The notes under the pieces are model-generated. The model did not search any database, had not been told where the DNA came from, and worked only from the letters and a program-made list of their open reading frames with translations. The translations under genes were made by a program, and so were the position numbers. Positions 44,533 through 54,900 of a stretch of DNA of 64,000 nucleotides are shown piece by piece. Position 1 is the stretch's first letter, and each line of letters begins with the position of its first letter. Source of the DNA: Trifolium pratense (lineage: Eukaryota > Streptophyta > Magnoliopsida > Fabales > Fabaceae); the NCBI RefSeq assembly GCF_020283565.1, contig NC_060065.1, forward strand, positions 16,964,866 through 17,028,865, written 5' to 3'.

Positions 44533-44695
44533 AGCTTAATTGCACTTTTGGTCCTCATTTTATCAAATTTACGAAAATAATTTCTCTGTTTTGAGAAAAA
44601 ACATTACAAAATAGAGACAGAAAAGTTCAATTTTAAAATAAGGGGACTATTATCCTAAGTTTAATAAAATTATGGACCAAAACTACAATTAAGCC
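44533..44695. mobile_element. MULE-type MITE (163 bp)
   Basis: AGCTTAATTGCACTTTTGG at the left matches the inverted ACTACAATTAAGCC at the right. A perfect 9-bp duplication AAATATATA lies at 44524-44532 and 44696-44704. It sits in the probable 5' UTR intron of the Brf1-like gene. Confidence 0.78.
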
Positions 44696-44886
44696 AAATA
44701 TATAAATATAAAAAGCTAGCACAAAACAACAAGTAAAACATTGTGAGCGTAAAATTGAATTAAAAAAGAATGAGAATTGCTCATCAGAAGGAAACTTAAC
44801 GCAAAGAGTGAGATCGCGAGATGATCAAACTTTTAGTAACAAAACCCTAATATAGTACTAGTAATATATACTGATGTAGTATTTAT

Positions 44887-44922
44887 ATGATGATGATGAT
44901 GATGATGATGATGATGGTGATG
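44887..44922. repeat. (ATG)n microsatellite
   Basis: ATGATGATG repeated about 10 times with one G substitution, upstream of the Brf1-like gene. Confidence 0.9.
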
Positions 44923-45029
44923 AAATCCCAACAATACCCAAAAAAAAAGCCCAACCGTTTTCTACTTCTAATGAATCTAATAATCTTTTTGACGAAATAA
45001 TAATATAATCTTATACTAGTAAGATATTT

Positions 45030-45396
45030 TAGGTTTCATAATAGTCCTTAAAGAAAAAAAGATTCGGATTGATCCCTTAAAGACACATTTGTTTCTCAAT
45101 TGGTTATTTTCGTCAATTTTTTACAAAAAACGTTAGTTTTATTTGACTAAATTGTGGATGTCATTAAGTCTAAGTGGTCCACCAAAAACCTTATTAATTT
45201 TTAAAATTTTAACCATTGAAATTTTTTTTTATATTTAGAGTTAAAATTTAACGGAAATGACCAATATGACAAACATGTATGTCTTTAAGGGACCAATCCG
45301 AGACTTTTTTTAAGGGATCAATCTAGATTTTTTTTTCTTTAAGGGACCATTGTGAAACCTAAAATGTCTTTAAGGGACCAGTAGACTAATTAAGCC
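45030..45396. mobile_element. Truncated MULE-type foldback element
   Basis: Carries the same TTAAGGGACC / GGTCCCTTAA units and the right end ATTAAGCC as the element at 4338-4633, but its left end starts inside the unit (AGGTTTCATAATAGTCC). No 9-bp duplication, consistent with loss of the left terminus. Confidence 0.65.
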
Positions 45397-45399
45397 TAT

Positions 45400-46230
45400 A
45401 ATCTAATAATATTTTTTTGTCAAGTAAATGAATCTAATAATCTACATTTTTTTTCTCTTTTATCATGTCTTACTCTTTTTTGATAAAAATTTGAAAAAAA
45501 ATCGTATTTTTTGTATTTAATGTATCCCATGTGTTCTTGTGGTGTATCCTGTATGAAAATAAATTAAAAAAAATTGATACGATTTCGGTGTGTACCATAC
45601 ATGTACCGGATACGTATCAATACCTGATATATATCCAGGTACTCTTCCTCAAATAGATTACCCATATACTCCATAGATAGAAACAAAATAAAAATATGAA
45701 TTTATGCATAAAAACAAAAATAAAACAAAAACAATAAAAAGATCATAGAAAGTTTAGTAAAATTATAAAAATATTATATAATAAAAAATATATAAATAAT
45801 ATAAAAAGACTAAAATAAATTCACATTTTCAAAAGTATGTTCAGAATCTTGCTTATCTTCATTCACCAAACTCTTTCTATAATTCACAAAAATCTTGCTT
45901 ATTTTCAAGTCTTCAACTCATTATATAAGCAATAGAGAAAGATCTGTTGAAGAAGGATAACCACCCAAATTTGAGGGGGTTCGATGGGTAGCTCAACTAG
46001 TAGCTAGTTGAGCTGACGGTTAGGAAGGTGGTAGCGTTCAATTCTTGACAATGATAAAAATCACTAACAACTAACAATTTGCCATTAGAAATATAAGGAT
46101 ATTAGGAAGAAAAAAAAACACCCAAATTTGAGTCTCGGAGAAGCTTTATCAGAGACGTTGGTTTTATCCTTGATTTGGACAATGTCATTGAAAGACATTT
46201 GAAATATAAGGATATTACGGTTTCTTTCCG
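45400..46230. other. AT-rich DNA with a SINE-like unit
   Basis: Mostly featureless AT-rich DNA. At 45983-46075 a box A-like GGTAGCTCAACTAGTAG and, ~45 bp later, a box B-like GCGTTCAATTCTTG resemble a tRNA-derived SINE on the plus strand, without a proven tail or duplication. Confidence 0.4.
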
Positions 46231-47350
46231 CTTTTTTTTTTTTTTACTAACAAACAACAATATTCATTCATTCAAATCAGTATATTACATCGATCGAAAT
46301 CATTACATATTTAAGTTTGCTAACGACTAAAAACGATGAATATGCGAACAAGTTCACGGCATCCAAGTTAATAGCATAAAACGACCTAATGTCAGTGACA
46401 AAGCCTACAATTGATATGATAAGATTCAAGTGTCCGGAATAGTAATGCATCCGAATCTGCAACGTTGACGACGCTAAAATCATTGAATCCGCACTTAATT
46501 TGGATCGAAACAAATCTGCAAATTTAAACAAAACAAACTTCGTACTACAATGGGAAAACATTGTACCAACACAGGAACTCAAAACAAACAACTCCGTACT
46601 AAGACGGGATTAAAACAACACCAGACAACAACAAAGAAAACTCAAATGAAATCTAAAAATTTGTGAAGAAAATCAATTATTTAAATAAAAAAATATAAAA
46701 TGATCAAGAAGGTGATTTCAAATCAAAATTGACCATAAATCACTCATCTTTAGTAGATTGACAAGAAGAAAAAGCAAAGGGGGATGATTTGAGTTTTTGT
46801 GCAGCGGCAAAATTGACCATAAATCACCCCCTCTTTCCACTTGTCTTTGAGGAGTTTGTTTAATTCTACACATGATCAGATGAAGACAAATTTGACTATG
46901 AGCTTGACAGTGACATATCAGAGACTCCTGCTCAAGTTCTATGGCTTTCAGAAGCTCTTCAATTTTCATGTATTAATGACAAATATCGGTCCAGTGTATA
47001 TTCTTTAATAAAAAAAATAGAAATTTGATTAGAAATGTTTAGGGCAATTTATTAAATTTGATGGTAATTAACTGTATTATACTACTTTTATTATCAATTG
47101 TTGATTCTTATTAGAGTAGAATTACATAAAATGGTAGAAAATGTGAAATATTATTAATTTTTCTATATTTGTTTTTATTGACTAAACTTTCTATAATCAT
47201 TAAATTATTATTTTTTTACGGAATATATTTTTTGTTTATATATATTTTTGTTTTGCGTCAATTTTTTTTTGTTTTGTTACTATTTTTATGCATATATCTC
47301 TATGCTATATATCTATTATATATCTATATCTATTCTATATCTATATCTAT
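46231..47350. other. Unassigned region, possible retroposed sequence
   Basis: Starts with a T-run (46231-46245), which could be the A-tail of a minus-strand retroposon. Minus-strand frames at 46277-46591 (104 codons) and 46718-46969 (83 codons; MKIEELLKAIELEQESLICH) are not recognised. No target duplication was found, so nothing is firmly called. Confidence 0.25.
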
Positions 47351-47351
47351 A

Positions 47352-47647
47352 TCTATATTATATATAAAGAGAATACATGAGTTTTTGTGTGGACTTTCCA
47401 TAATTATATATAATATAAAGAGAATACATGAGTTTTTGTGTGGACTTTCCATAATACCAATAATATCCCTGATTTTTTTTAGTAGCAACAAAAATCTTTT
47501 ATTAACAAACTCACCATAATATAAGACACATTTTTTTTTGCAGCAAAAATTTTTTATTAACAAGCTCACCATAACATAAAACATATCCTTTTTTTGTACA
47601 TAAGTTAGACACATGTAGGCGCGGAACGCGCCTGCCTGGTCCGCTAG
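47352..47647 (+). mobile_element. Candidate short Helitron
   Basis: The 3' end is a hairpin GGCGCG-GAA-CGCGCC (47618-47632), then 11 nt, then CTAG followed by T (47644-47648), the classic Helitron terminus. A plausible 5' end is A/TCTATATTATATATAAAG at 47352. Internally a ~52-bp unit (AGAGAATACATGAGTTTTTG) is repeated near 47368 and 47420. Non-coding; 5' end is tentative. Confidence 0.5.
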
Positions 47648-48089
47648 TTTGTATATAATCTTTTTATTGTATTCATTTTTTTTTTCAATTTTTTTTGTAA
47701 ACATAGTTTAGAGACTCGTGCTTCTGCTTCGACGAATGAAAGAGTTATCTTGAGTTTCCCCCGACTAAAGTTCAAAACTTTGCTTCATTGCGTAAGGGGT
47801 TGAAAGGTAATATTCATCAGTATAATAATGGAAGAGCATTCTCTTTAGTTTTTTTTTTTTACACTGAACTCTTTGCGGTGTCGGCTAGCGAGTTGCGGTC
47901 ACACTACAAGGCTTGCTTGCTTACCCATTTTGATATGACCCAAATCATTTTGTCTCATCATAGGCGTATGATTCCGAAGAAGGATGAGAAACAAGTCTAA
48001 TTCTTCCACTATCAATATTGAATCTGAGCAAGTCCCTTAACCGCCTCCAAATGTCCCCTTTAGGCCAGTATTATGATTTTTATTTAATA
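47648..48089. other. Unassigned DNA with a 70-codon frame
   Basis: A plus-strand frame at 47788-48000 (ending RRMIPKKDEKQV) has more balanced codon use than its surroundings and may be a gene fragment, but I recognise no family. Nothing else is seen. Confidence 0.25.
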
Positions 48090-48805
48090 CTCCCTCCGGT
48101 CCTTATTATAAGGAACAATTTAGATTTTTTTTTGTCCTTTATATAAGGAACACTCCTTAAATCTATGCTTTATTAAATAGGTAATTCCTTTTATACCCTT
48201 ATTGAATTGAATTGTATACTCAATATAACCTATTCCAATGCTTAACATTAATTACACATACATTTCCTATACAAAAAAATTGGAGGCAAATTTTAGTAAA
48301 CAAAGAGTCACGTAAATGGTCTACCACCATTCAATAAAATCTATATATTCATGTATGAGTTCTTTTCCCTCCATTATTCCTATCTTTCTCACATGAACAT
48401 GGACATGGCATCTCATAACTTTAATGAAGATGACTTCAAGTCTCATGGTGGAAAACTGAAAAATCTTTTTGATTTGAACAAGCTTCCTGAAATTGAAGAT
48501 TCATTTGAAATTGAAAGTGAGATTATTGAAGATTCACTTGATGATAATGAAATTGTTGAGGATTCACTTGAGCCGTAAATAATAATGTAACATTGGAATT
48601 AATTAGCCTTGTGTATATGAGGACTTACATTGGAATTAAGAATAGTGGTTTAATATATTGATAATTACAAGAGACAACAATCAATTAAGACCAAGGTTAT
48701 TTTTGGAATTAAACATAACATTTTAGAATTTTTAATAAAAAAAATAGGTCTCCTTGGTCTGTTTGTTTTTGTCAAACTGTTCCTTATAATAAGGACCGGA
48801 GGGAG
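48090..48805. mobile_element. Stowaway-type element (716 bp) carrying a small coding frame
   Basis: The left end CTCCCTCCGGTCCTTATTAT and its inverted copy at the right (ending GACCGGAGGGAG) are flanked by TA. At 716 bp it is longer than the other Stowaway copies here (147-346 bp). Its middle holds the coding frame at 48399-48578, preceded by an AT-rich TATATATTC stretch. Confidence 0.75.
48399..48578 (+). CDS. Short acidic protein with an EAR-like DLNKLP motif, inside a Stowaway element
   Basis: From MDMASHNFNEDDF the frame runs ~60 codons to a stop at 48578; an upstream in-frame ATG at 48351 would add 16 residues. It contains LFDLNKLPE, which fits the DLNxxP form of the EAR transcription-repression motif, followed by acidic near-repeats (FEIESEIIEDSLDDNEIVED). 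It could be the N-terminal end of a captured host gene. No DNA-binding domain follows. Whether it is expressed is unknown. Confidence 0.35.
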   Translation: MDMASHNFNEDDFKSHGGKLKNLFDLNKLPEIEDSFEIESEIIEDSLDDNEIVEDSLEP

Positions 48806-48820
48806 TATATAAGTTGATTA

Positions 48821-49166
48821 CTCCCTCCATTCTAAAATGTAAGTCACGTTGATATTTTTACGCATATTAAGGAATTACTAACTTTTATGAATGTTGTAAA
48901 AAAAATAATGTTTTTCCTCTTTTACCCTTCACATAACATTTAAAGCTGTGTAAAAGAAAAAAAAGACTTAATAGTAACTTCTCATTTCTCTCTCATTGAT
49001 ATGCGTAAAAGCATGACATGAGAAATGTATCACAAAATATGAAAAAAGAGAATAAAAAGAGCAATTTAGGAAGATCATTAATAATTATACATTGATATTG
49101 TCAAACGACTTACATTTTGAGACAATTTTTTTCCCCAAAGTGAGTTGTATTTTGGAACGGAGGGAG
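48821..49166. mobile_element. Stowaway-type MITE (346 bp)
   Basis: CTCCCTCCATTCTAAAATG and the inverted GTATTTTGGAACGGAGGGAG are flanked by TA on both sides. Non-coding. It lies only 15 bp from the preceding Stowaway element. Confidence 0.85.
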
Positions 49167-49266
49167 TATTATTATATTATGGTAAAACAAATATTTAGAA
49201 TAAAATTTTTGAAAAAATTGTAAAACTTGTTAAATCAGTAAATTTAAATCAATAAATCAATAAACT

Positions 49267-49412
49267 TATCACCGTGAGCTTATCTCAATTGACACGAGCA
49301 TTGTAAATTATTGCTGGGTTCGAGGTTCGAACTTTGTTATTCCCACTTATTCACCTTAATTCATCTTAAAACTAGGTGAAATTCTAACCACTAGACTACT
49401 TGACAACAAAAT
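49267..49412 (+). mobile_element. SINE-like unit
   Basis: GTGAGCTTATCTCAATTGAC (box A-like, ~49274) and GAGGTTCGAACTTTG (box B, ~49322-49336) are at tRNA spacing. The body TTCTAACCACTAGACTACTT matches the kind of sequence also seen in the SINE-like fragment at 33434-33515. Confidence 0.5.
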
Positions 49413-49752
49413 ACAAGTTAATAAAATAAGTAAAAAATACCAATATGAAAATCTATAAATAAATAAATAAATAAAATTTCCTTTGTAATCCTCCAAGTCT
49501 CCAACCATTCCATTAAAATGTTTAAACACGTTGGCATAAGGGGGTAACGCGGATAAGTGTAGGGGTATGGGGGTAAATCAGTAAATGTATCCAATAAATC
49601 CTATATATTAACAATGCAAACCCATTCGTCGAGAACTATTTCAGCCAAAAATCATCCAGTTTTCAAAATACTGAACTCTCCTTGATTGGGCCACTGTTTG
49701 TTTAGAAAAAATAGGGTTTTTACTATTAGATTGTACCTCAAAATTCTCATCA

Positions 49753-50076
49753 ATGGATACATCTCTCTCTTTCTCTAGACTCCTCTCTTCTTCCACCACC
49801 ACATCACTCTTATCTCCCAAAACCAAAACCCTCTCTTCCAATTTTACCCTCCCCCTCAAACTCAACCGTTTCAACCCAAAACCTCTCCGATTTTCCACTT
49901 CATCCAAAATCTCCGCCACCATCTCCGTCGGCGACAAACTTCCCGAATCCACCTTCTCATACCTCGACCCCGCCGGCGAAGTCCAAACCATAACAGTTTC
50001 CGACCTAACAAAAGGCAAAAAAGCCGTTCTCTTCGCCGTTCCAGGAGCTTTCACACCAACATGCTCACAGAAACAC
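49753..50076 (+). pseudogene. PRXIIE: 5' part of plastid peroxiredoxin IIE, truncated
   Basis: Encodes a Ser/Thr-rich plastid transit-like N-terminus (~55 residues) and then [20 protein letters not shown], followed by [12 protein letters not shown] with the peroxidatic Cys at residue 104. Plant type II peroxiredoxins (thiol peroxidases reducing H2O2 and alkyl peroxides) continue for about 110 more residues. Here similarity stops abruptly after H108. The open frame runs on through unrelated sequence to a stop at 50304. A product would lack much of the fold and the resolving Cys region. The 5' half is undamaged, so truncation is probably recent. Confidence 0.85.
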
Positions 50077-50362
50077 TGCCAGCTTATCATGTGCGATTGT
50101 TCCAGCTTAATAGGGTGTTTTAGATTCGTTTTTCAAAAGCTTTGCGCGCGTAAATTGATTCTGATTATGGGAATACTATGCGGCTTTGTTTCTAGCAATT
50201 GGGTAAGAAAATATTCTGATTCTTCTTTTCTCTATAATCATTTGAATAAGACTATTCTCAACAGTGTGTTATTGTTTGTGATTCTCACTTATAAATATCC
50301 ATAATTTCTTTTCTTCTTCCATTGCATTTGAGGCTGAATCAGTCATCCAATTCGATTTCGAA

Positions 50363-51497
50363 ATGGCAACCCAATTTGACATGTTGTGCGATGTTCTTCC
50401 TGGGCATAATTCATGGAAGTTCAAAGTTCGTGTCCTCCGTATGTGGGCAATTTCTTCTTTTATGAAGCCTAATGAGTTGAACTCTATGGAAATGGTGCTG
50501 ATAGATGAGAAGGTTTGTTCGTAATATTTGGTTTGTTTGCTAATTCATAGAATTGATTATTGTGTATGATTATTTTTTTTTGGTTTTGTTTTGATATGTT
50601 TCTCGTGTTCTTGGTGATGGTTGATCTATAAATAACGAAACTTTGAATAATACACAGGGAGGTAAGATTCATGCCTTGATAAGGAAAGAATTGTTTACCT
50701 ATTCCAGAATAAATTAAAGGAAGGGGAAGTTTATAAGCTATCAAACTTTGATGTTGTTCCAGTCGTTGGATTTTATCGTACAACTCTGCATCCTTACAAA
50801 TTGATTTTTCGATCGAATACCAAAGTTCAGAATTTTGCGAGTTCTGATATTCCTATTTTGGGATTTTCTTTCACCGATCTTGCTGAAGTGGCTAGCTACT
50901 CTGTTAACTATGATTACCTAATAGGTAATTTTGATTTGAAGAACCTTACAAATTTTGTAATTTTCATCGATTTAATGGTCATTGTGTATCAAGTTATTTG
51001 TTTCTTATGTCATTGTGTAGATGTAATTGGTTTAATCTCTGGTATATCAAATGAGAGGGAGTATATTCGTGCTGGCAAAGTCATCAAGATGGTTGTGCTT
51101 GAACTTACAGACAATAGGTAATACCAAGTTTAAGTCGGTTAATATTGGTTTTTGCCTAAATTTATTTGCACACTAAATTTTCAATCGGATCAGTGGTAAA
51201 TGTGAATGCGCGTTGTTTGGTGATCATGTTGATGAGTTGCAAAGATTAATTGGTAATTGTCCTTCCGGTCTCCACGTTGTTGCACTACAGTTTGCCAAAG
51301 TTAAAATATTTAGAGGTGAGTGTTTGTTATTTTAGTTCTTTTCTCTTAGTTGTGGTTGTACAAGTGTGTAATAATATCCCTTTTTTTTTTTCCAATCTTT
51401 TCCAATCATAGGGAAAGTTTCCATTCAAGATGTTATGAATACCACAAGGATTTTTCTTGACCCTGATTTACAAGAAAATGAGTCATCTCCTGTTGAG
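50363..51497 (+). pseudogene. RPA1-like (DUF223/OB-fold) gene, partial and frameshifted
   Basis: Exons: 50363-50512 (MATQFDMLCDVLPGHNSWKF), 50658-50934, 51021-51117 (DVIGLISGISNEREYIRAGK), 51194-51315 (GKCECALFGDHVDELQRL), 51412-51497 (KVSIQDVMNTTRIFLDPDL). Splice borders are GT-AG and phases match. It resembles plant replication protein A 70 kDa-like proteins with the DUF223 OB fold, a family known to be carried and amplified by plant Helitrons. Exon 2 has a one-base loss near 50702, giving a stop at TAA in place of the expected QNKLKEG reading. Later exons (second OB fold, zinc finger) are missing. It begins 287 bp after the peroxiredoxin fragment on the same strand. Confidence 0.8.
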
Positions 51498-53119
51498 GTA
51501 TGGAGTAAAATTAATATTTAGTTATCTTTCATGTTTTAGTTAAACATTGGTTATTTTGGGTTTTTTTATAAGTAAATTTTTTATTTTTAGATATATTTGA
51601 TACTGTATGTGATTTATAATTAAGGCTGAATATATTAGTTATTGATTGAAATTAAAAAGTGAAAATTTGCTTAAAATTTGCTTATAATTAAGATGCGATG
51701 GAGTATTTATATATAATTTTTTTTTGTGTCATTTTGTCATATATAATACATCGAAATGGTAATTGGTTTAGTTTATCCGAGTATGCAGTTAGGGACTTTA
51801 TGCTCGCTGTTGAAATTTAGTTATCACTGATTTTTTAAAAAATTATATATTAAATAGGGTAACTCAAATTTAAAAAACTAAATTCTTTGGTTTTTTATAT
51901 ATGATGGTTGCCTTTTTATATATGCATTAGGACCGGGATTGTGTGAGTTTTACCTGGAAAAGTCGGTGTACCATTGTTTTAATCGTGTCCGTTTGAATTA
52001 ATAGTATTGACGCTAATTTGCCATTTGGTTTGTTTTTTTTATTGAATGAATATGCTTTAAAAGAAATCCTAAATCTCTTTGTTATTCCTTTCACCGCCGC
52101 TGTGAATCCCTTATTCGGTCGACATCGACTTTGATTCTCACCACCGAAATCAGTCTCTGCTCTTTCGATTCTGATATCCTCTTAGATACTCCGCCGCCGT
52201 CTTCTGAAAGTCGGTAGTCTCGGTCTGTTGACCCACATCCATTTGAGGTTTTAACTATTTCACCAGGGATTGTTCCTGTGAATAGGTTGAGAAATTAGTG
52301 AAATTAGTTTTTCGCATCTTCCATTGTATAATTGGGGAAATTTTGGTGTGGGTGAACGGTGGTTTCATGTGGCATAGGCTGTTAGTCTGGTGAAGGAGAA
52401 GATGGAAAATTGTAATCATAACGTGTAACGTGGCAAGAAAAAGCCGGTTTGTAAGCTCAATTTTGAAACCTGCTAATTAAAATGATGTGGTACAAGAAAA
52501 AGTATTAAAATGATGTGAATACGTCGAGTGATGATGCAGAAAGTAATTACAAACCTTCTGTTCTATTTCTTTACTTGAAGTAAGCCATGCTTGAGCAGTA
52601 AGATACTCTATTTGTTCTCTTGCAAAAACCTGTTAAGGAAAAATGTAAGCTACAAAGAACCAAAGTCATGTGAATGTGGCACTACAGTCTCACACAATCC
52701 ACAATCCCGGTCCACGCGCAACATATTCTACCTGCCATACTGTTTGCAGATTTGATTGTTGTTTCCATATTTTCTGTGTACACAGTAATTTCATTAATTA
52801 CCGATATTCATCATAGTTTTTTTTTTTGACCAATACAGTTCATCACTATAGGTAATAATTATATTCCTTTGAGTCTTTAGATTATACTTTTACTCCACAT
52901 GTGCTCCCAGTGAGAAGAAAAATTCTGACATACCTCATTGTTTGGTTAAATCTAGGAACAGCCATATTTATACGTATACTTCATTCATTCGATCTTAAAT
53001 ATAATCAAAATGTATTTAGTCTATACTTGATCAAATACGTTATAATTTTTACTAATATTTAAGATTGGAGGGAGCAGGATCCAATGCAAATATTAATTTT
53101 AATCTATAAACATACCGTA
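51498..53119. other. Fragmented intergenic DNA, one orphan exon
   Basis: AT-rich, no full gene. Near 52080-52250 a GC-richer piece (CACCGCCGCTGTGAATCCC) looks like a transposed 5' UTR fragment. On the minus strand, 52629-52555 is an exon-like block with good splice borders and phase 0, encoding AREQIEYLTAQAWLTSSKEI; family unknown. Confidence 0.35.
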
Positions 53120-53266
53120 TTCCTTTCGGCCTTATATGTAATTAAAAATAACTTTTTTAGATTATTTGAAAAATGGATGTATTTAGTCTAAAATTTAGTC
53201 TAAATACATCATTTTTTCAATGAACATAAAAATGATACTTTTGCTTAGATACGAGGCCGGAGGGAG
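53120..53266. mobile_element. Small Stowaway-like MITE
   Basis: The left end TCCTTTCGGCCTTATATG and the inverted right end CGAGGCCGGAGGGAG are flanked by TA. The left terminus is mutated relative to the usual CTCCCTCC. Confidence 0.6.
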
Positions 53267-53286
53267 TACCTTCTAACACTCTCCTA

Positions 53287-54520
53287 TCTATACTCTATAA
53301 AATCATATATTCATAGATGAGATTATTCACACCAAGGTAACGTGTGCAAACCTTACTCCACAAACCTTACTCCATTTCAATGTCTTCTTCCTCAAATAAT
53401 CCCACAAACCTTACTCCACTCCAAATGTTAGATCTATGGAAACTTAAAATTCCTAGCAAAATCTATAACCACACAATTAGTGCAGAAACTACTAAAGTGT
53501 CTGCAAATAGTTCCGATGAAAAAGCAATAACAATAGAACTTCATGTACAAGGATTCTATAAGCTTTTTGTTCAGCCTTTGGCTGGACTTCAACCTATACC
53601 AACCGAAAGTGATTTTATTGTATCTCCTATCTATAAATTCAGTTTCAAGATTCCTCTTTTCTATCTCTCTATTTTATCTTTCATTTTATCTCGAAGGTTG
53701 GCCAATTTACCCATTAGCAAGGATTTAGCTAATTATATTGAACCCTATATTGTTGAAAATTGCATTTCAATGGGACAACAATTTGGAGAGAAAGAATTTA
53801 AGATTGTTTTTTATATTGAGGTCATTGAAATAGATCTGGCAGATTGTGAAGATTGCGATGATTATCGTAGACGCGGTATCGTTTGATTGATATTAATGAT
53901 TAATTGTTGATGGTTTTCTAGGTCTTGGTATTTTTCTTTAATATATGGTATGTAATTTTATTAAGTCGTGGAATGCCCTTATTCCTGATGATGAATATTA
54001 ATTGGTTTGTAATTTACTTATAGTTAGAATTGAAATTTATCTATTTGGGTTGGTCTGTGCAGATAATAATTGTATCATTACTTTGTGATCAAATATTCAA
54101 ATGTGCTAAAGTGATTCAAAAAGAAGCTAAAGGATTAAGAATATATTGGTCATCATATCTACGATCATGTGCAAGACCTCCATTCAAGATAAATATATAT
54201 TATGAAATACTTTGTTTGTGATAAAGTTATTGAACCTGATTTATTGTCATTATGTTTGATAACTTATCATTAGCTTCAATGATTTGAAAGTTTATTTATT
54301 TATGCTCATGCAACATGTGTCTGTAGTACGGACTTTGAATATAAATATCAATTAGTTTTAATAATCTGGTCTTACCTTTGGGAAATTTTATTTTTAATTT
54401 ATTTATAAAAAATTTATCCTTTATAATTTTTACTATTTATGGTTGAAAATAATTGTTAGATTATGTATTAATTAAATATTTTAATTAAACCCGTGCGGAT
54501 CCGCACGGGTCTTACACTAG
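53287..54520 (+). mobile_element. Candidate Helitron carrying an orphan ORF (~1.23 kb)
   Basis: The 3' end is a perfect 20-nt palindrome CCCGTGCGGATCCGCACGGG (54490-54509), 7 nt, then CTAG and T (54517-54521), an excellent Helitron terminus. A tentative 5' end is A/TCTATACTCTATAAAAT at 53287, which resembles the 5' end proposed for the element at 47352. It carries the frame at 53380-53886. If the 5' end lies further left, it would also explain the gene fragments at 49753-52629. Confidence 0.5.
53380..53886 (+). CDS. Unrecognised protein in candidate Helitron
   Basis: From MSSSSNNPTNLTPLQMLDLW the frame has 168 residues. An upstream in-frame ATG at 53344 adds 12 more; the shorter start has the more typical context. 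A hydrophobic segment (IPLFYLSILSFIL) lies near residue 90, and the C-terminus is acidic (DLADCEDCDDYRRRG). I recognise no family. The hydrophobic stretch could be an unspliced intron-like segment, since the flanking regions are soluble in character. Coding status is plausible because the frame is long for this AT-rich background. Confidence 0.4.
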   Translation: MSSSSNNPTNLTPLQMLDLWKLKIPSKIYNHTISAETTKVSANSSDEKAITIELHVQGFYKLFVQPLAGLQPIPTESDFIVSPIYKFSFKIPLFYLSILSFILSRRLANLPISKDLANYIEPYIVENCISMGQQFGEKEFKIVFYIEVIEIDLADCEDCDDYRRRGIV

Positions 54521-54900
54521 TAGCATACATTACACCTTAATGATAGTTTCATTCCGTGTTCCCATTTTGAATTTTTCTTCAAAGAAAAGAAAAGGTTTAA
54601 ACACGCGTTCTCTGAAGAGAAACCCTAAAAATCAAGATTTGAATTTTGAGTTACGAAGGTTGTATCTCTCGATCATCTCCAAACCCTAAATCGTGTGTCT
54701 CTCGATCATCTTCAAATTCTTCCAGTTTCACAAATTTGCGTTCCTCTTCGAAGATTGCAGCGCTAAGTGTTCGAAGATTGACGGAATCTTGTTTTCTTCA
54801 AGACAGGGTTCAAACGTGCGACGAATTTCGAAAAGCAATTTATTCATTTGCCCAGGTAATAGAATTTTGATCTTTTGATTGTAATTTTGGAAATTCCTTA
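54521..54900 (+). pseudogene. Exon-like fragment preceding the repeat block, family unknown
   Basis: After AAACCCTAAA-type leader sequence an open frame includes FRKAIYSFAQ ending at CAG/GTAATAG (donor near 54856). The final 30 nt plus about 60 nt of the following intron recur at 57646-57735 with few changes. The leader itself contains a tandem CTCGATCATCT-type repeat. I do not recognise the protein; it is probably the start of a duplicated, broken gene. Confidence 0.4.

Noticed and set aside
47169..47519. 116-codon plus-strand frame
   Set aside because: Composed of Phe/Leu/Ile/Tyr-rich low complexity from T-rich and TATATCTA repeat DNA; not protein-like.
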